A DNA stretch of 64,000 bases from Conchocele bisecta (GCA_029237695.1 CM055265.1:69041903-69105902), one strand, 5' to 3'. Counted from the first letter of the stretch, positions 13,201 through 28,200 are shown. Translations and numbers: made by a program. The notes: generated by a model not told the origin, from the letters alone.

Positions 13201-16200
13201 TGCAACTGCTTCGCCCATTACCTTGAAACTTCACATGGGTGTTTATCATCATCCATATTTTCATTCTACCCCCCAACCGTGCGGCCCCTGTGCCCAATGT
13301 CAAGGTCAAATTACTTTGAATTTTTTTGTTAAAGTTTTTTTGTGTACTATATCTCTGCAACTGCTTCACCCATTACCTTGATACTTCACATGGGTGTTTA
13401 TCATCATTGTTGCGCGATATCGTCAGCATTTTGGCATACGTCCGTCCGTGTGTCCGGTTAAAGTTTTTTCGTTAAAGTTTTTCCATCTACTATATCTATT
13501 TTTTTAGTGTCCATGCCTCGCCCCAAGGCGCGGCCATCTAGTCTACAAAAAGTGGGTATAATTATGTTACCCAAGTGTCTATGCTTGGAAAAAACCTGGC
13601 CTTCGTGGCTTTGCCTCGTTTCTTGTTATTATACTGAATTTATTACATTATCACAGCCATTATGGCTGTGATAATGTAATAAATTCAGTATAATAATTCT
13701 GCATACTTTTAATCATGAAATACATGCATTTGTTAGTTCTATTTGAAATAATGCATTTCAGGAAAATTAAATGATTACTCCCTCAAAGTAAATGTATACT
13801 TTGCTAGAAAAGTATACTTTGCAATTTTGATGAAATCGGCTACTGATCCTGATGAGATCGACGTCATTTACAGAAAATATCGTAATTTTGTATATATTGT
13901 TCCCGAGATATCACACATGTTCTTAGGTACAATATCACATGGTGTGTCTCATATTGTGTATTATGTATGTTACAGGACCCCAGTGCAGCTGTTGACCTGG
14001 CACAGCGTCTCAACAACATAGTGTCCCACTATCTGCCATCTAGGTAGGTACAGACCTCCAGATAAGCTGCGTATTTGCTTAAATACCCAATTAAAATTGC
14101 CAAAAACCCAATTGAAATCAGAAGTAGCGGGTATCAAAAAGCAATACAAATTTTGTGGTACCTTTATCATGCTACAGAAAACAATAAACAGACCACAAAT
14201 ATAGCATATTTTTATTATTTTCCATGAAAACACATCTTGGTATTTCATTATAATTGTCTCCAAGTGTGAATCTCAAAATATTTATCTGATCCAGAATAAA
14301 ACTCCACTTTTTATTCGCTGAATTTATGCGACTTTTTTGATACGTCCAACGTGTTTGCCATGTCAAAAAATGGGTTGAAACAAAGTTTTCACCCACGAAT
14401 TGGATGCTAATGCCATTTCAGTTGATAGTTTACACATTATTATCAAATTAATGTTCAATCTCTTCAACACGCAGCCCTGGCGACGCCAAAATGTACTTTG
14501 CACGTTGCTGACGTCATCAAAAAAATCATGACGCTATGATGGGATAATAAACTCATCAACAATCACTTAAAACAACAAACATCAAACTTATTCATTATTT
14601 TATGGGGTAATTGTAAGACACATTAGCGGTAATATTGCCCTATTAGAAAATGTATCGTTGCTAGATGTGAGACGAGTGTGTGTAGCGGGAGACTAAGAGT
14701 ATTCCATATATACTCCGGTGTCTGACAAGGATATTCCACCCGAATGGTCGAGTTTCTGACGACATATTCTGACCACGAGGGTGGAATATCCTTAGTCACA
14801 CACCGGAGTATATCTGGAATACTTTTTCTCGCATACCTACTAAGTCCAGAATCATTTTTAGCCATAGTACGCCATCAACGAACCACCATGGTATATTCAA
14901 TACAACCACTCAATCGCATTACCCGTATCAACAAATGGGTGTAAACAAAGTTTACACCAACAAATTAGAGTCTCCTACATTGGATCGAAACATTTAACAC
15001 ATAACGGCCCACTAAATATACGGTCTGGAGACGTCCATGACATCATGTGTAAACCCAATTGCTAATTACACAAAATAAATAAGACGCACTACGAGACACT
15101 CATATAAATATTGAAAATAGACCATATATCTTCGATTCAAATTTGTACAATAATGTTTACAGAATCATTTTATGTTTTTATTTTGAGTATTTATTGCAAT
15201 TCCGAGACGCTGTCTTCAATTACTCAAATATCAGTCCGCCGAAAGTTTCACTCCGACAGACATTTGTCATTTCAACACGTTCCCGTTTTCAAGAAATTCT
15301 TGCTCACTGGATTATTACGGTAAATAAATATTCCTATCACTATCAACTGTCACTATACATATGTTTGGGGAAGAATCAACAACATACGAGGTAAATATTT
15401 TGCTGTCAATTACATGTGTTTTTTTTTAATAATAATCATGTATTCAGTATTCCCACAAATTTACGCACAATTGATAAAACTGGATAAAATATGAAATAAA
15501 TAATAGCGTACGTAACAAATCTAGAGCGACGTTGTTGACATTGTTGTCTACTGACAGTACTGTGTAGAGAGCGTGTATTTGTAAACAATGCAGACGACGT
15601 TTGGAAGCCAATACACAAAAAGTAGTTCCGGTAGTGTGTGACGGGTCAGCCGTGTGAGATAGCCGTGTGAGACAGAAAAATCCCACATGGGCGTGGCTTC
15701 GGAAATAACATTGAAATGGACTCTGGGTATGCGAGAAAAGGAAATCTCACATGGCCGTGACTATACATATATCTTTGTCTCAGGGGCACCAGTAGCCCAT
15801 TTCACTGAAATTGCAAAGTATACTTATCTAACAAACTATACTTTGAGGGAGTAATCATTTATTTTTCCTGAAATGCATTATTTCATATAGAACTAACGAC
15901 TGCATATATTTGATGATTAAAAGTATGCAGAATTATTATACTGAATTTATCACAGCTGTGATAATGTAATAAAAATTAATAAATTTATCCTTAAATTGAA
16001 AATTTCTCCCTGAAAGTATACTTTGCTAGATAAGTATACTTTGCAATGTTGGTGAAACTTTGCTAGATAAGTATACTTTGCAATGTTGGTGAAATAGGCT
16101 ACTTGTATCAGTTTGTGCTTCATTCATTTACCGCGCATCTATGGAAAAAATAGAGGATCTCCAACAAGTTTCCATTTTATTGGAGATTTATGAAACGAGG

Positions 16201-19200
16201 CACCACAATTTATGCAACAGCCTCTGGCTGACTGAGTTGCTGCCGAGTTTCATAAATCTCATATATGTGGCTGTGACTGAAGAAATGGAGAAATGGGGCT
16301 TATGGGTTTTGCGACCAGTGTAGATCCAGATCAGCCTGTGCATCCGCACAGTCTGATCAGGATCTGCACTGTTCGCCATTCCATCAATGAAACTCCTAAC
16401 TTCTAACATTCAATATAGATCGTTATCAGGTTGCAGGAGCGTGCTATTTGATGAGGAGCTACGTTAGTCACAAATCCCATCAGCCCCATTTTTCCAGTCA
16501 CAGCCACATATATAGGGTTGTTATGGTATTACCTGTCGAATGTTTCAGTGCGTCACAATGTCAGGATGACGATGCCAGCTGTGCGATGCAGGATGCCCTG
16601 GTGCGCTTGATTGGCCGTGTCCGATGGAACAAGGTCCACGCGATAATCCTCGATTGTGTTGTTATTCTGGCCTCAGCCAGCGATAGGTGCGTAGTAATTA
16701 TCTTCCCTTGTTGGCCGTAATTTGCGTTTTTAGGTGATCGACATTAGCCAGGAAACGGGTGAGAGTTTTCAGGATATATCCTGAAATCAGGATTTGAGGT
16801 TCCTGATAGTTGCAGAAATATACTAATGTTTCAACACTGGAAGCACATTTTTACGCATTTGTGGGTGCAAAAATATGTTTGTTAACCCTTTCATCACCAC
16901 AGACCTGTTGAGTGGTCTTGGCAAAAATTGTAGATCCAGATGAGCCGTCTCATCAGGATCTGTACTTTTTGCAAGTGATTTTAATTTTTTTTTAAATAAA
17001 AAACACCTCCTTTTTATAAATGGACTAATCTGAAAATCATTTTGTGACAATTGGATTGGTTGCAAAATTAACGTATCAAAATCCATTTCAGTTACTTAGG
17101 GATGAAGAGTTGAGTCATTTTCAGGATTTGGAATTGTGCCTGGTACCTGATCAAGATTTGTTGATTCAGTGGGTACTGTATGTTAATTCGGCTAATTATA
17201 CCCTCGTCGATATGCAAGAGGGTATATAGCGTTAGTCCAAGTACGTGTGTGCGTACATTAGAACACCTTTCATTTTTCAATAACTTATGAACTGCTTCAA
17301 CAAGTTTGATAATATTTGGCCACAATGTGTGTCTAGGGATGGTGCTTTGTTTTGCATACGGCCAACGTCCAACCACCTATAGTCTGTTTCACGAAAGCTG
17401 TCCAAATTTTACGGCCATATAAACAATTCAAAAACCATATTTTTTTCGATAATATTAAATTAAAGGAAAATTTAAGAATGAGCCTTCTTTTTATTTCGTG
17501 AAATTTGGTCAAATATTGATTTTATTGCGAAAAATTGATTTGTCTATGGGAATTTAACATGGGGGGGAAAAAGTGGTTTAAAGGCCCTGAACGGCTCAGT
17601 ATTACAATTTTCCGATTTTTTCAAACACAAAAACATGTTTGGCAACTGATTTAGTACACAAAACTAACATATACTGCCTAATAGATAAATCTCAAGTCTT
17701 GAGATTTACATCTTAATCGCAATGTGAAGACAACAAAAACTTGTTTTGTGTACCACTCAGTGCAAAATATCAATATTGACAAATTAATTCCCGTAACCCA
17801 ACGGCTTCGGCTCGGAAGCGAGTCTATAAACTCCGGCTATCGGAATTCATCGGCCGCGAATCAGGGAGTTGGGCAGTTGACCCGAGCTTCTATCGGAAAA
17901 TCGATCGGACTTTGAACACGCACCTGCTGTTTGTTTATCAACAAATATTGATATTTTCATCGACTACAAACTAATTTTTGTACCAAAATGAATGCAAACA
18001 GTTTCAAAGTGTGTGTAAATAGAAACTTGTTCGATTTATGTGTGGGAAAACCCAATAGGAGGCCAAATTCGGCAACTTGAGCCGTATTGGGGCTTTAAGG
18101 AAGTGTGGAAATTGACTCGAAACCTGGCTAGATAGCTTGGATATGATCTAACTAAGAAAACAAGTTAAATTTTAAAAATCGGTCCAGTATTTCTAAAATT
18201 CAAAAAAAATTCCCCATGTTAAATCCCCATAGACACTGAATGGGGAACATGGGGAAATTGTTTTTTCGCAATAAAATCAATATTTGACCAAATTTCACGA
18301 AATAAAAAGAAGGCTCATTCTTAATTTTTCCTTTAATTTAATATTATCAAAATAAATCTTGTTTTTGAATTGTTTATATAGCCGTAAAATTTGGGCAGTT
18401 TTCGTGAAACAGACAGTAAGGACTTCTGTTCACCTTGTTTGTAAGGCTGCCATTGAGGGGATTCGCTTCATTTATTGATGTCATTTCTTGCTAATTATGC
18501 AATAATTTGTAGATGTTAAAACTTTTGAAGTCTCTCATTAGATTATACAAAATTCACAGAACAAGTGCAGTGTTTACATAGGATACATCAAATAATATGC
18601 AAAAACTTCTCACACTTATTTTTGCAATTTCTATTCCAGACTTGCGTTACTAACAATAGGATAAAGTGCCTTACGATGTATGTGAGCTGGAAAACACCAT
18701 CTCGACCTCTGCATATACCCACAATCTGATCAGGACCTATGCTGTTCACCATTCGATCACTCAGAAATGCTTACAGCCGTTGGCAAAAGGATTAGACCCT
18801 GTCCTGGATGACTCTGACCGAAATTTGTCACAATTGTCCAAAATGGCCCTGATTTTTGGCTGTGACTGGAGAAATGGGGCTTACGGAATCTGTGATCAGT
18901 GTAGCTCCTGATCAAATAGCACACTCGTGTAGCGTGATAACGATCTATATTCATTGTTAAGAATCATGACAGGTGTTTCATTGGTGTAAATGGCGACCTG
19001 TGCAGATCCTGATCAGCCTGTGCGGATGCACAGGCTGATCTGGATCTACACTGGTCGCAAAAGCCATAAGCCCCATTTCTCCAGTAACAGCCCATATTTC
19101 TGTTTACAGGCTGTGTGAGGAGCTGATTCAGGGAGAATTTCTAGTCTACATTGTCCGGTGCCTCTCGCAGGTAAGGATATCTGGATGTGTTTTGTTCGCC

Positions 19201-22200
19201 AACTGATCTTCACTAATCTTTGTACGACTAAGAAGTTTGTAAGTGCAAAACTAAAATGTATAAAGTTCGCAATAGTGGACAATTTTGGGAAAGCAATGGT
19301 GAATTTGTTCAGATTTAATGACCATACTTTAGTATGTAAAGTGAATTTATAGACCTCTTCGTAGGAACATTTTTGTCCTTACAAAGTTTAGTGAAACGGG
19401 CCTCGTGTGCAGTAAACGTGCCTGACATTGTCAAAGCTTTTGTCTACTGTCTGTTTCACGAAACCTGCCAAATTATATCCACAATGTAAAAGGAATATTT
19501 TTTTTGATAAAATTAAATTATAGCAAAATTTAAGAATGAGCAGTTTATTTCGTGAAATTTGGTCAAATATTGATTTTAGTACGAAAAATAATTTCTCTAT
19601 AAGAGTTTTGGGAAAAGAGCTGGAGGAGCCGCAGGAGTCGAAAAACAAACATTTTTGGAAATGGACTGGCCAGATAGCTTGAAAATGATGTAATTAAGAA
19701 AAAAAGTTACATTTTGAAAATTTGTGTACTGTTTCTGTTTATGGGAAGTTAACATAGGCAATTGTTTTTCGCAATAAAATAAATATTGGAGCAAATTTCA
19801 CAAAATAAAAAGAAGGCTCACTCTCAAATTTTGATCAATTTTTTTCGCATTGCTTGTATAGGCGCAAAGTTTGAACAGGTTTCGTGAAACAGACAGTACA
19901 GTAGTTATAGTTTTGCACTTTTATTCATGATTGGTGCATTCCATCTGTATATGTGGTCGAGACTGGAGAAATGGGGCTTATAGGAATTGTGACCAGTGTA
20001 GCTCCTGATTAAATAGCACACTCGTGTAGCCTGATTTATGTTGCTTGTTCGATTAGAAACATGACCTGGGTTTCATTGATGGAATGGCGAACAGTGCAGA
20101 TCCTGATCAGACCGTACAGTTGCACGGGCTGATCTGGATCTCCACTGGTCGCAAAGCCCATAAGTCCCATATTACCTCACTGTTGAATGGGAGTAAACCC
20201 CCAACAAATAAATAATAACCAGGATTTGTTATTTGTAACTATAGTGGAACCCCTATAAACCGAACACCCTGAGGACAGACTGAAAAGTTTGGTTTATAGG
20301 GGTTTTCGGTTTAGAGGAGTTTTCTATTTCCAGTTAAGGAAATGTATGTTTTCCATCATTAACTCTTGGATTTGTATAGTATATACCATTATTACCATAT
20401 TGAAAGCATATGTACACATTTTTTCAATAAATATGTCAAGTTTCTTTTTATTCTGAGAATTGATATGATGACTTTTGTATGGACAAATAAGAAATGTACC
20501 CCAAAATTACGCACCTTAACGGGGCCTCGGCTACCCAGTTGTGTTTTATCATGTCGACATGTGTAATTCCCAATAAACAGAGTGCAGATGACATGGGATA
20601 AAGGCCCCTAAGTATTTTGTGCCACTGTGGAACTTTCTCGATCAGCTGGAGCGCTCTTTTAAGACCAGAATGTGTTTTTTTTTAATTGACATTGCAAATA
20701 GTGCAGATTCGCAAGGGGTATAGCAAATAGTGCAGATTCGCAATGTAATCTGAGTCTACGGTCTACATTGGTCGCAAAAAGCATATGACACATTTCGTGT
20801 GTGCTGTGTAGTTACCGCGAACTGCTACAATAGCACACAGGCTACAGTCACGAGTTTACAGCCTCGTTAAGTAATTATCAGATTATCTCAATTAATCGGT
20901 CAGTGGGTTCACAAATATTGTGCTGATTATTTTATTTCCGTAATTGTTACGTACGCGTATAATGTGAGCTTGTAAAACAGCAAACATGTCTCGTATTTAG
21001 GTCGCATGTATTGAATAGATTCTTAACTTTGTAATGCCACTTATGACGTTAAAAAAACACGCCGCTTAGCGCATTACACGCATGGATAGCGCTTGTACAG
21101 AGCTCAAGTTAATGTGCGTAATTTGATCAATTTTGTTATTTCTTCCACACAAATGTCAAGTTGGGAGTCGTCTCATTCTTGTGGCTCCACATTTTGGGAA
21201 CCAGAGCTGAACAATACTACCGGGAACCAGTCTATTGTAAACACGGTGTGATTTTGAGACCCGCTTGAAACAACATTGAAATTGGGCGCGGTGTATTTCT
21301 TGGATGACATCCTGACAGGTGACCGACCGTGTTTCCGGTTTTCCGGGGTTATTTTAACGCTGAAATATGGTTTTGGGACTTGAAATGGCATCCAGATTAC
21401 GTAGTGTTTATATAGCAGAATATTCGGGACGTGGTCGTATGTTCGGTATAGCGCGAATACCGGTATAGAGGGGGTCCGGTTTGGAGGGGTTCCACTGTAT
21501 TGCCAGCCATGAATAATTGATCATAGCTATACAGGGCTCCAGATAAGGTGTGTATAGACGTATTTTACACACTTATTTTAGCTGAATATGCATTGATTAT
21601 CAACAGCAATGTGAAAATACGCACTGATTTTACAATTCATTTGTGAAAATACTGTAATAAAGTTACTTAAAAATAGTTCAGCTGCGAAAGCTCAAATAAG
21701 TGAATTTTTAAATTTGTTTAATTTCTTATCATTTGTTCCCTATTTAATACGGAAGAAACTCAATAATACATTGGTAGATGTACAATACACATTGAATTTG
21801 AAATATGGCGGTATAATACTCTTTAGAACTTATTTGGAGCTCTGTAGCTATACCATAACATTGTCTTACCGCCATGTTGTGACATTCACAGAACAGTGAT
21901 ACCAAGATCCAGCACCAAGCCGCGGACACCATGGCCAGAATCGCAGACTGCTCCCGCAGGTAACTGACCAACCCGCTGTAATACCAGTGGCCTATTTCAC
22001 CAACATTGCAAAGTATGCTTATCTAGCAAAGTATACTTTGAGGGAGTAATCATTTATTTTTCCCGAAATGCATTTTGTCATATAGAACTAACGACTGCAT
22101 ATATTTGATGATTAAAAGTATGCAGAATTATTATACTGAATTTATTACATTACCACAGCCAAAATGGCTGTGATAATGTAATAAATTCAGTATAATAAAA

Positions 22201-25200
22201 ATTCATAAATTTATCCTAAAATTGAAAATTATCCCTCAAAGTATACTTTGCTTGATAAGTATACGTTGCAATGTTGATGAAATAGGCTACGTTGAGTGAA
22301 ACTGTCATATCGATGTATTTAATCTAAATATATTGACGATTTATCGATAGTTCGAATGTCAGATAAAAATATAGAAGTTACACTTACAAGACTGTATGTG
22401 GACTATTTAACATGATGAAATATAACTCCTATACTATAACAAAGTTATTTAAACATATAGTACCACCCATACTTACATTTTATATCTAGAGACACATTTT
22501 CTTGAGTTTCACAGGGCTCCAGATAAGCTGCATATTTGCTTAAATATCCAATTGAAATTGTCAAAAACCCAATTGAAAACAGAAGTAGCGAGTATCAAAA
22601 AGCAATACAAATTTGTGGTACCTTTATCATGCTGCAGAAAACAATAAACAGACCACAAATATAGCATATTTTTCTTATTTTCCATGAAAAAACATCTTGG
22701 TATTTCATTAGAATTGTCTCCAAGGATGTGTAAACATTAGTGTGATTTTAGTTTACCCAATTAAAATTTTGAAATATCCAATTGCTTCAGAAATGATGGG
22801 AGTAACAATACTCAATTACTAATTCCTTATCTGGAGCCCTGGTTTCAGTTTTCTAAACAAAATATTGGACTTGTATACCGGGGGTTGTGAATTCAGTCCT
22901 TACCCTAGGCGTGAACAATACTAAAACAGGGATTCCGCTGGGGAAAATAATCGCCACTTCAAAAAAAATAAACAATTGGCGATAAAAAATTACAATTTTC
23001 GAGGAAAAAAAATAAATCATTTTTTTTTATTATTTTTTTTTTTTTTTTTTCGAAAATTGTAATTTTTTATTGCCAATTGTTTATTTTTATCGCCAATTGC
23101 GAAAGTGGTGATCGCCAGCGGAATCCCTGCTAAAATAGTATTTCCATCCCACTGGTCTGTCGGATGAGACTTTAAACTGTGGTCCTGTCTCTATATGACC
23201 TGACCTGTTGCTGGGACGTTAAATCCATTCATTTTCACTTGCCTCTAATAATACTGTTTGTCCGTAATTACAAATCACACACATATTATTGGAATACCAA
23301 TATCCCTGAATTACAGTTGAACATCTCTAAACCGGACACCCTGGGACTTTCAGTGTTACTGATTTCTTGATTCACTAGTTGTATTATGAAGGTCACTGAA
23401 TTGGTTAACAATATTTGACAACAGTGTGTGTCTAGACCCGACACTATGTTGTGTTCCCCCATGTTGCAGTGTGCAAGGTCAAGGTCATTGCGTTATTATG
23501 ATCACCTTGTGCACAGCTCCTTCTACATTTTATAATAAATCTTTAATCCTGTGACAAATGTAAACTACGTCTGTTTCACGAAAGTTTTACGGCCATATAA
23601 CAATGCAAAAACAATATATATTTTGATAATATTAAATTTGATCAAAATTTAAGAATGATCCATCTTATTGTTTCATGAAAATTGGTCAAATATTGATTTT
23701 AGTACGAAAAATGATTTCTCTATAGGAATTTAACAAAGGGGAGACAGGTGGAGAACCTGGAGGAGGAGTCGAAAAACAATTTCTTTTTGGAAACAGACAG
23801 CTGCCAGTGAGGGGATTTGCGTTGTGGCACCAAATAAAAATTTGATTCAAATCTATTTTCTGAGATGTCACATTTGTCACCTGTCTGTTGTAGATTTAAA
23901 TCAAAGCTTGAAGACAAGTGGTACCTAGGGATGTTACAGAACTGTTTGAGTCTACGCAGTGTGGAACACGGTTACTACAGTGGGTTGGGTCTCTGGTAGA
24001 CACAATTGTCGCTTCAAGTAGTAAACTGAATGCTGAATTTAATTTTTGTGTCGTCTGCTGAATATTTTTATTTTTCCATTTTACTCATCAAAAACTTGGT
24101 TTGGCAGCACTTTAGAATCATTTCCAAAGGAAATGATTCTAAAATGCTGCCAAACCATGTTTTTACTGAGAGAAAAGACAAAATATGAATTATCAGCAGA
24201 CGGCTATTTTCGGTTCCCGCATTCCAAGGATTAACCCTTAACCCAGGTTATGAGGTAGTCACCGTGTCCTTAAATTACTTATGGCATTGTCATCTATCTC
24301 TGATAATAAAGCCTGTTCCAGTTCGCAAACCACACCCGCATGCTGTGTGCAAGGTTATATGTCTGATTTACAGTGGAACATTTCTAGGCCGGACACCCTG
24401 TGGACCTCCCAGGTGTCAGGTTTAGAGAGGTTTCACTGTGTTACACGACACTAGAATTCGGATGTGCTCTGATTTGTACACATGTGGTAGATTGTATTCA
24501 TTTGAAAAGCATAGAATCATACATTGAACCTGTGCCGATAACATGTTTTCTATAGTGGTATAATTTACATATTACATGTATTACAATTTGCACCAGTGTC
24601 TCACCTAATGTTTTATATAGAGTTTATTCAAATACAATTTCCTGAGACATCTGGAAATCCGATAAAGAAACATATGCGTAGCACAAGTTTCTTTGTCAGA
24701 TGTACAGACGTCAAGGGAAATAAATCCGGTATTTCAAAATGGTAGTGGAATAAATTGTATATTACATGCTGTTAGAAAAATGTGAAAGTTACTCTTAGAA
24801 CAGCTGTCAGATAACTTTGTCAAAGTTAACGTATGAATTGTTTCTTCGTCAATTATGCGAACGCCTATGAGGAAATATTTCCTTCAAGGAAATAAATCAC
24901 TCCAGAATCACGGTAAATCACTGGGTAGTATGTAATATCAAGGCTCCAGATAAGGAATTAGTAATTGAGTATTGTCACTCCATTATTTCTGAAGCAATTG
25001 GGTATTTCCAAATTTTAATTGTGTAAAATAGAATCACACCTACTGTTTACACATCAGTAGACCGCACTTATTGAATAGTTTGCTTCTAAATGAAAACACA
25101 TCTTGGTATTTCATTAGAATTGTCTCATGCAAAAATAAGAAATGTGCTATATTTGTGGTCTGTTTATTGTTTTCTGTAGCATGATAAAAGATACCACAAA

Positions 25201-28200
25201 TGTTTCATTGCTTTTTGATACTCACTACTTCTGATTTCAATTGTGTTTTTGGCAATTTTAATTGGGTATTTACGCAAATATGCACCTTATCTGGAGCTCT
25301 GTAATATAAAACTATTATTACACTGTGAAAGCCCATTTTCTGCCATAACGAGGGATATATGCCGACATAGATGACATGTGAAGTGTGTGTGTATTAGCGA
25401 CGTATTCTGTATTCCCCAGGTACAGGGTGCTGTATGCCGGGCTCTCACTGCCCTCTGTGCTGGCTCTGACAGGTAAACATTGTAGCGGCACTGTTTTACA
25501 AATTATTGATATAAAAGATATAAAAAAATTGCATTATTGATGTAAAGAATACCAAAAAAAATAGTAAAATGGCACAACTGGAATTATTACACAACTCCCT
25601 ATATAAGTTGATATTCCATAGTTTTGACTAATTCCCTTGGTTTTGACGTGCTTGGGCAATAGTTCTGCATGCCCGGTCAATAGTCCGCGTGCTCGGTCAA
25701 TAGTTGAAACTATTTCACCCCTGAACGTCATGACGTCATGATTTTTGTTAGCCAGGTTTTTTGAAAAAAAATCCAGGCTATTGGATTGGCGAAAGCCGGG
25801 CGGGCGGGCGGGCGGGCGGGCGGGTGCGGCGGGCGGCGGGCGGGCAGCGTCCACAATCAGTGTTAAGTTTTCGTGTTTGAGTCCATTTCTTTGTTACTGT
25901 ACCACCTAGGACCACCAAACTTTCACAGCTTCATAATCAAGGGGTGTCCACCACATATCACTATCCAACATGTTACTTTTTTTTAACTTCACCCATTTTT
26001 TCCGCGCAGTCGACTTAAGCCATTTTCAATGTTAAGTTTTCGCGTTTACAATGTTAAGTTTTCGTTTTTAAGTCCATTTCTTTGGTACTGTACCACCTAG
26101 GACCACCAAACTTTCACAGCTTCATAACCAAGGGGTGCCTACCACATACAACTATCCAACATGTGATCATTTTTTTTACCTTCACCTATTATTTCTACGT
26201 AATTGACTTAGCCATTTTCAACGTTAACTTTTTAACGTACGTCTGGTTAAAGTTTTTTGCTTAAAAGTTTTTCGTTATACTATATCTCTGCAACTGCTTC
26301 GCCCATTACCTTGAAACTTCACATGGGTGTTTATCATCATCAATATTTTCATTCTAACCCCCAACCGTGCGGCCCCTGTGCCCAATGTCAAGGTCAAATT
26401 ACTTTGAATTTTTTTGTTAAAGTTTTTTTGTGTACTATATCTCTGCAACTGTTTCATCCATTACCTTGATACTTCACATGGGTGTTTATCATCATTGTCG
26501 CACCCGCTTGCGGAAAGCGCGATATTTCGGCATTTTGGCATATGTCCGTCCGTCCATACGTCCGTGTGTCCGGTTAAAGTGTTTTTTTTTCGTTAAAGTT
26601 TTTCCATCTACTATATCTATTTTTTTAGTGTCCATGCCTCACCCGAAGGCGCGACATGCAGGCCACGGCCATCTAGTCTACAAAAAGTGGGTAAAATTAT
26701 GTTATCCAAGTGTCTATGCTTGGAAAAAACCTGGCCTTCGTGGCTTTGCCTCGTTTCTTGTTGAAGATTATGTCATTAAATTCAACGTAATTTAGATCAG
26801 TCGGTCGTCACACCCCACGCCAAATTTACGTTCATTGTGTTACATACACTGTTAAGTAATGAAAGAGTCCAAACATATTGTCCCTCGGTGCTCTGGACGA
26901 TCCGATGCACTACTGCCATCAGCCTTCGGCCTCTGACAATAGTACCTCGGGTCGTCCACACCACCTGAGGGCAATAATTTTGATTGTTCCCCGAATGACC
27001 ATGAAATAACTATATTAATGATACAAAAATTGAAATTAGTGATATCAGTAAATATTAACTACCCAATTGGTTTGCTAGATGCATGACTGGAAGTGTGAAC
27101 AGTACCATTTTGTTATTTCTTCATCAAAAATGGCAAGTCGGGAGTGCTTTAGAATCGTCTCGTTGAGACGATTCTAAAGCACTCCCGACTTGCCATTTTT
27201 GATGGAGAAATAAGAAATTTACCTCCAAATTATTCACCTTAGCTGGAGCTCTGGGGGTATATTGCAATCTGTATTACGGCGGGACATCGCAGACATAGTT
27301 TATACCACGCGATTGCAATCTCATCAATAATATGCCAAGCATTTGAGACCATTTATGATTTATACCTATGACATGCGATATCTTGTGAAAAATATTTACT
27401 ATATTTTCCATAAACGACAATTGGTCGTGTGGACTTGTTTCCATGACGTCATTTCACTGACGTAATTTGGTAACGTCCTGTGACGCCGTTCGACCAATGA
27501 AACATCAGTTTTCAATATTTAGTAACTCGGATATTCGTATCTGGTCAATGCCTGATACAGCAATATGTTGTCAGTCAATATGTATTCGGCCAATACAAAG
27601 CTCGTTACCTGATAAAATTCTGCCTTTGCTCTGAGCATTATGTCAACATGCAGTGTCATTTGCAGACAATAGCACGGTTTCTGTAAATATTTTTCATGAA
27701 AAATCGCATATCTTCTTCTGTACAAAAGTACATGGCTTGTTTCTAATGATTAGGTGTAATAAATGTTAATATTACAGCGTGTATGATCGCGTGGTGAAGA
27801 TGTCAATCAGCCAGAAGTTGTCTGCCCTCCTCAGCCAGTGTACAGACCACCAGGTGGCCGAGTCTATCATCCTGTTGTTGTCTACCCTCGCCACACACGA
27901 CAGGTATGGTCACATGGCGCGGTCACATGACGCAGTCACATGACACAGTCACATAGCACGGTTACAATGCAGTCAAACGACATGTCACATGACACAGTTT
28001 TATGACAGATATGATAACCTGACATAGTCACATGACATGGTCAAATGAAACGGTCACATTGCATGGTTACATGACATGTACAGTCACATGACATGGTCAC
28101 ATGACATGTATGGACAAATGACATGGTCACAAGGCATGGTCACAAGACAGGTATGGCAACATGTCATGGTCATATGACACAGTCACATGACATGGTGACT

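Larger units (their letters stand above)
5667..13626 (+). mobile_element. Composite Helentron-like (pearl/HINE-type) element with tandem-repeat core
   Basis: The 5' end is AGCCAGGTTTTTTG, forming a hairpin with AAAAAAAATCCAGGCT. A GC-rich CGGG microsatellite follows, then ~190-bp repeats (CACCTAGGACCACCAAAC), ~150-bp repeats (ATATCTCTGCAACTGCTTC), and a 3' tail with a CCAAG/CTTGG hairpin, AAAAAACCTGGCC (subterminal inverse of the 5' end) and TTTCTTGTT. The tail occurs three times (near 10467, 12695 and 13626), so several elements lie head to tail. Known: Helentron-derived elements and bivalve pearl elements share this plan. No helicase or Rep coding is present, so it is non-autonomous. Confidence 0.75.

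Noticed and set aside
25421..25472. Exon 9 read as YRVLYAGLSLPSVLALT
   Set aside because: It would fit the phase of exon 8 but leads to an immediate stop in exon 10; the VQGAVCRALTALCAGSD frame continues correctly and matches the ARM pattern.
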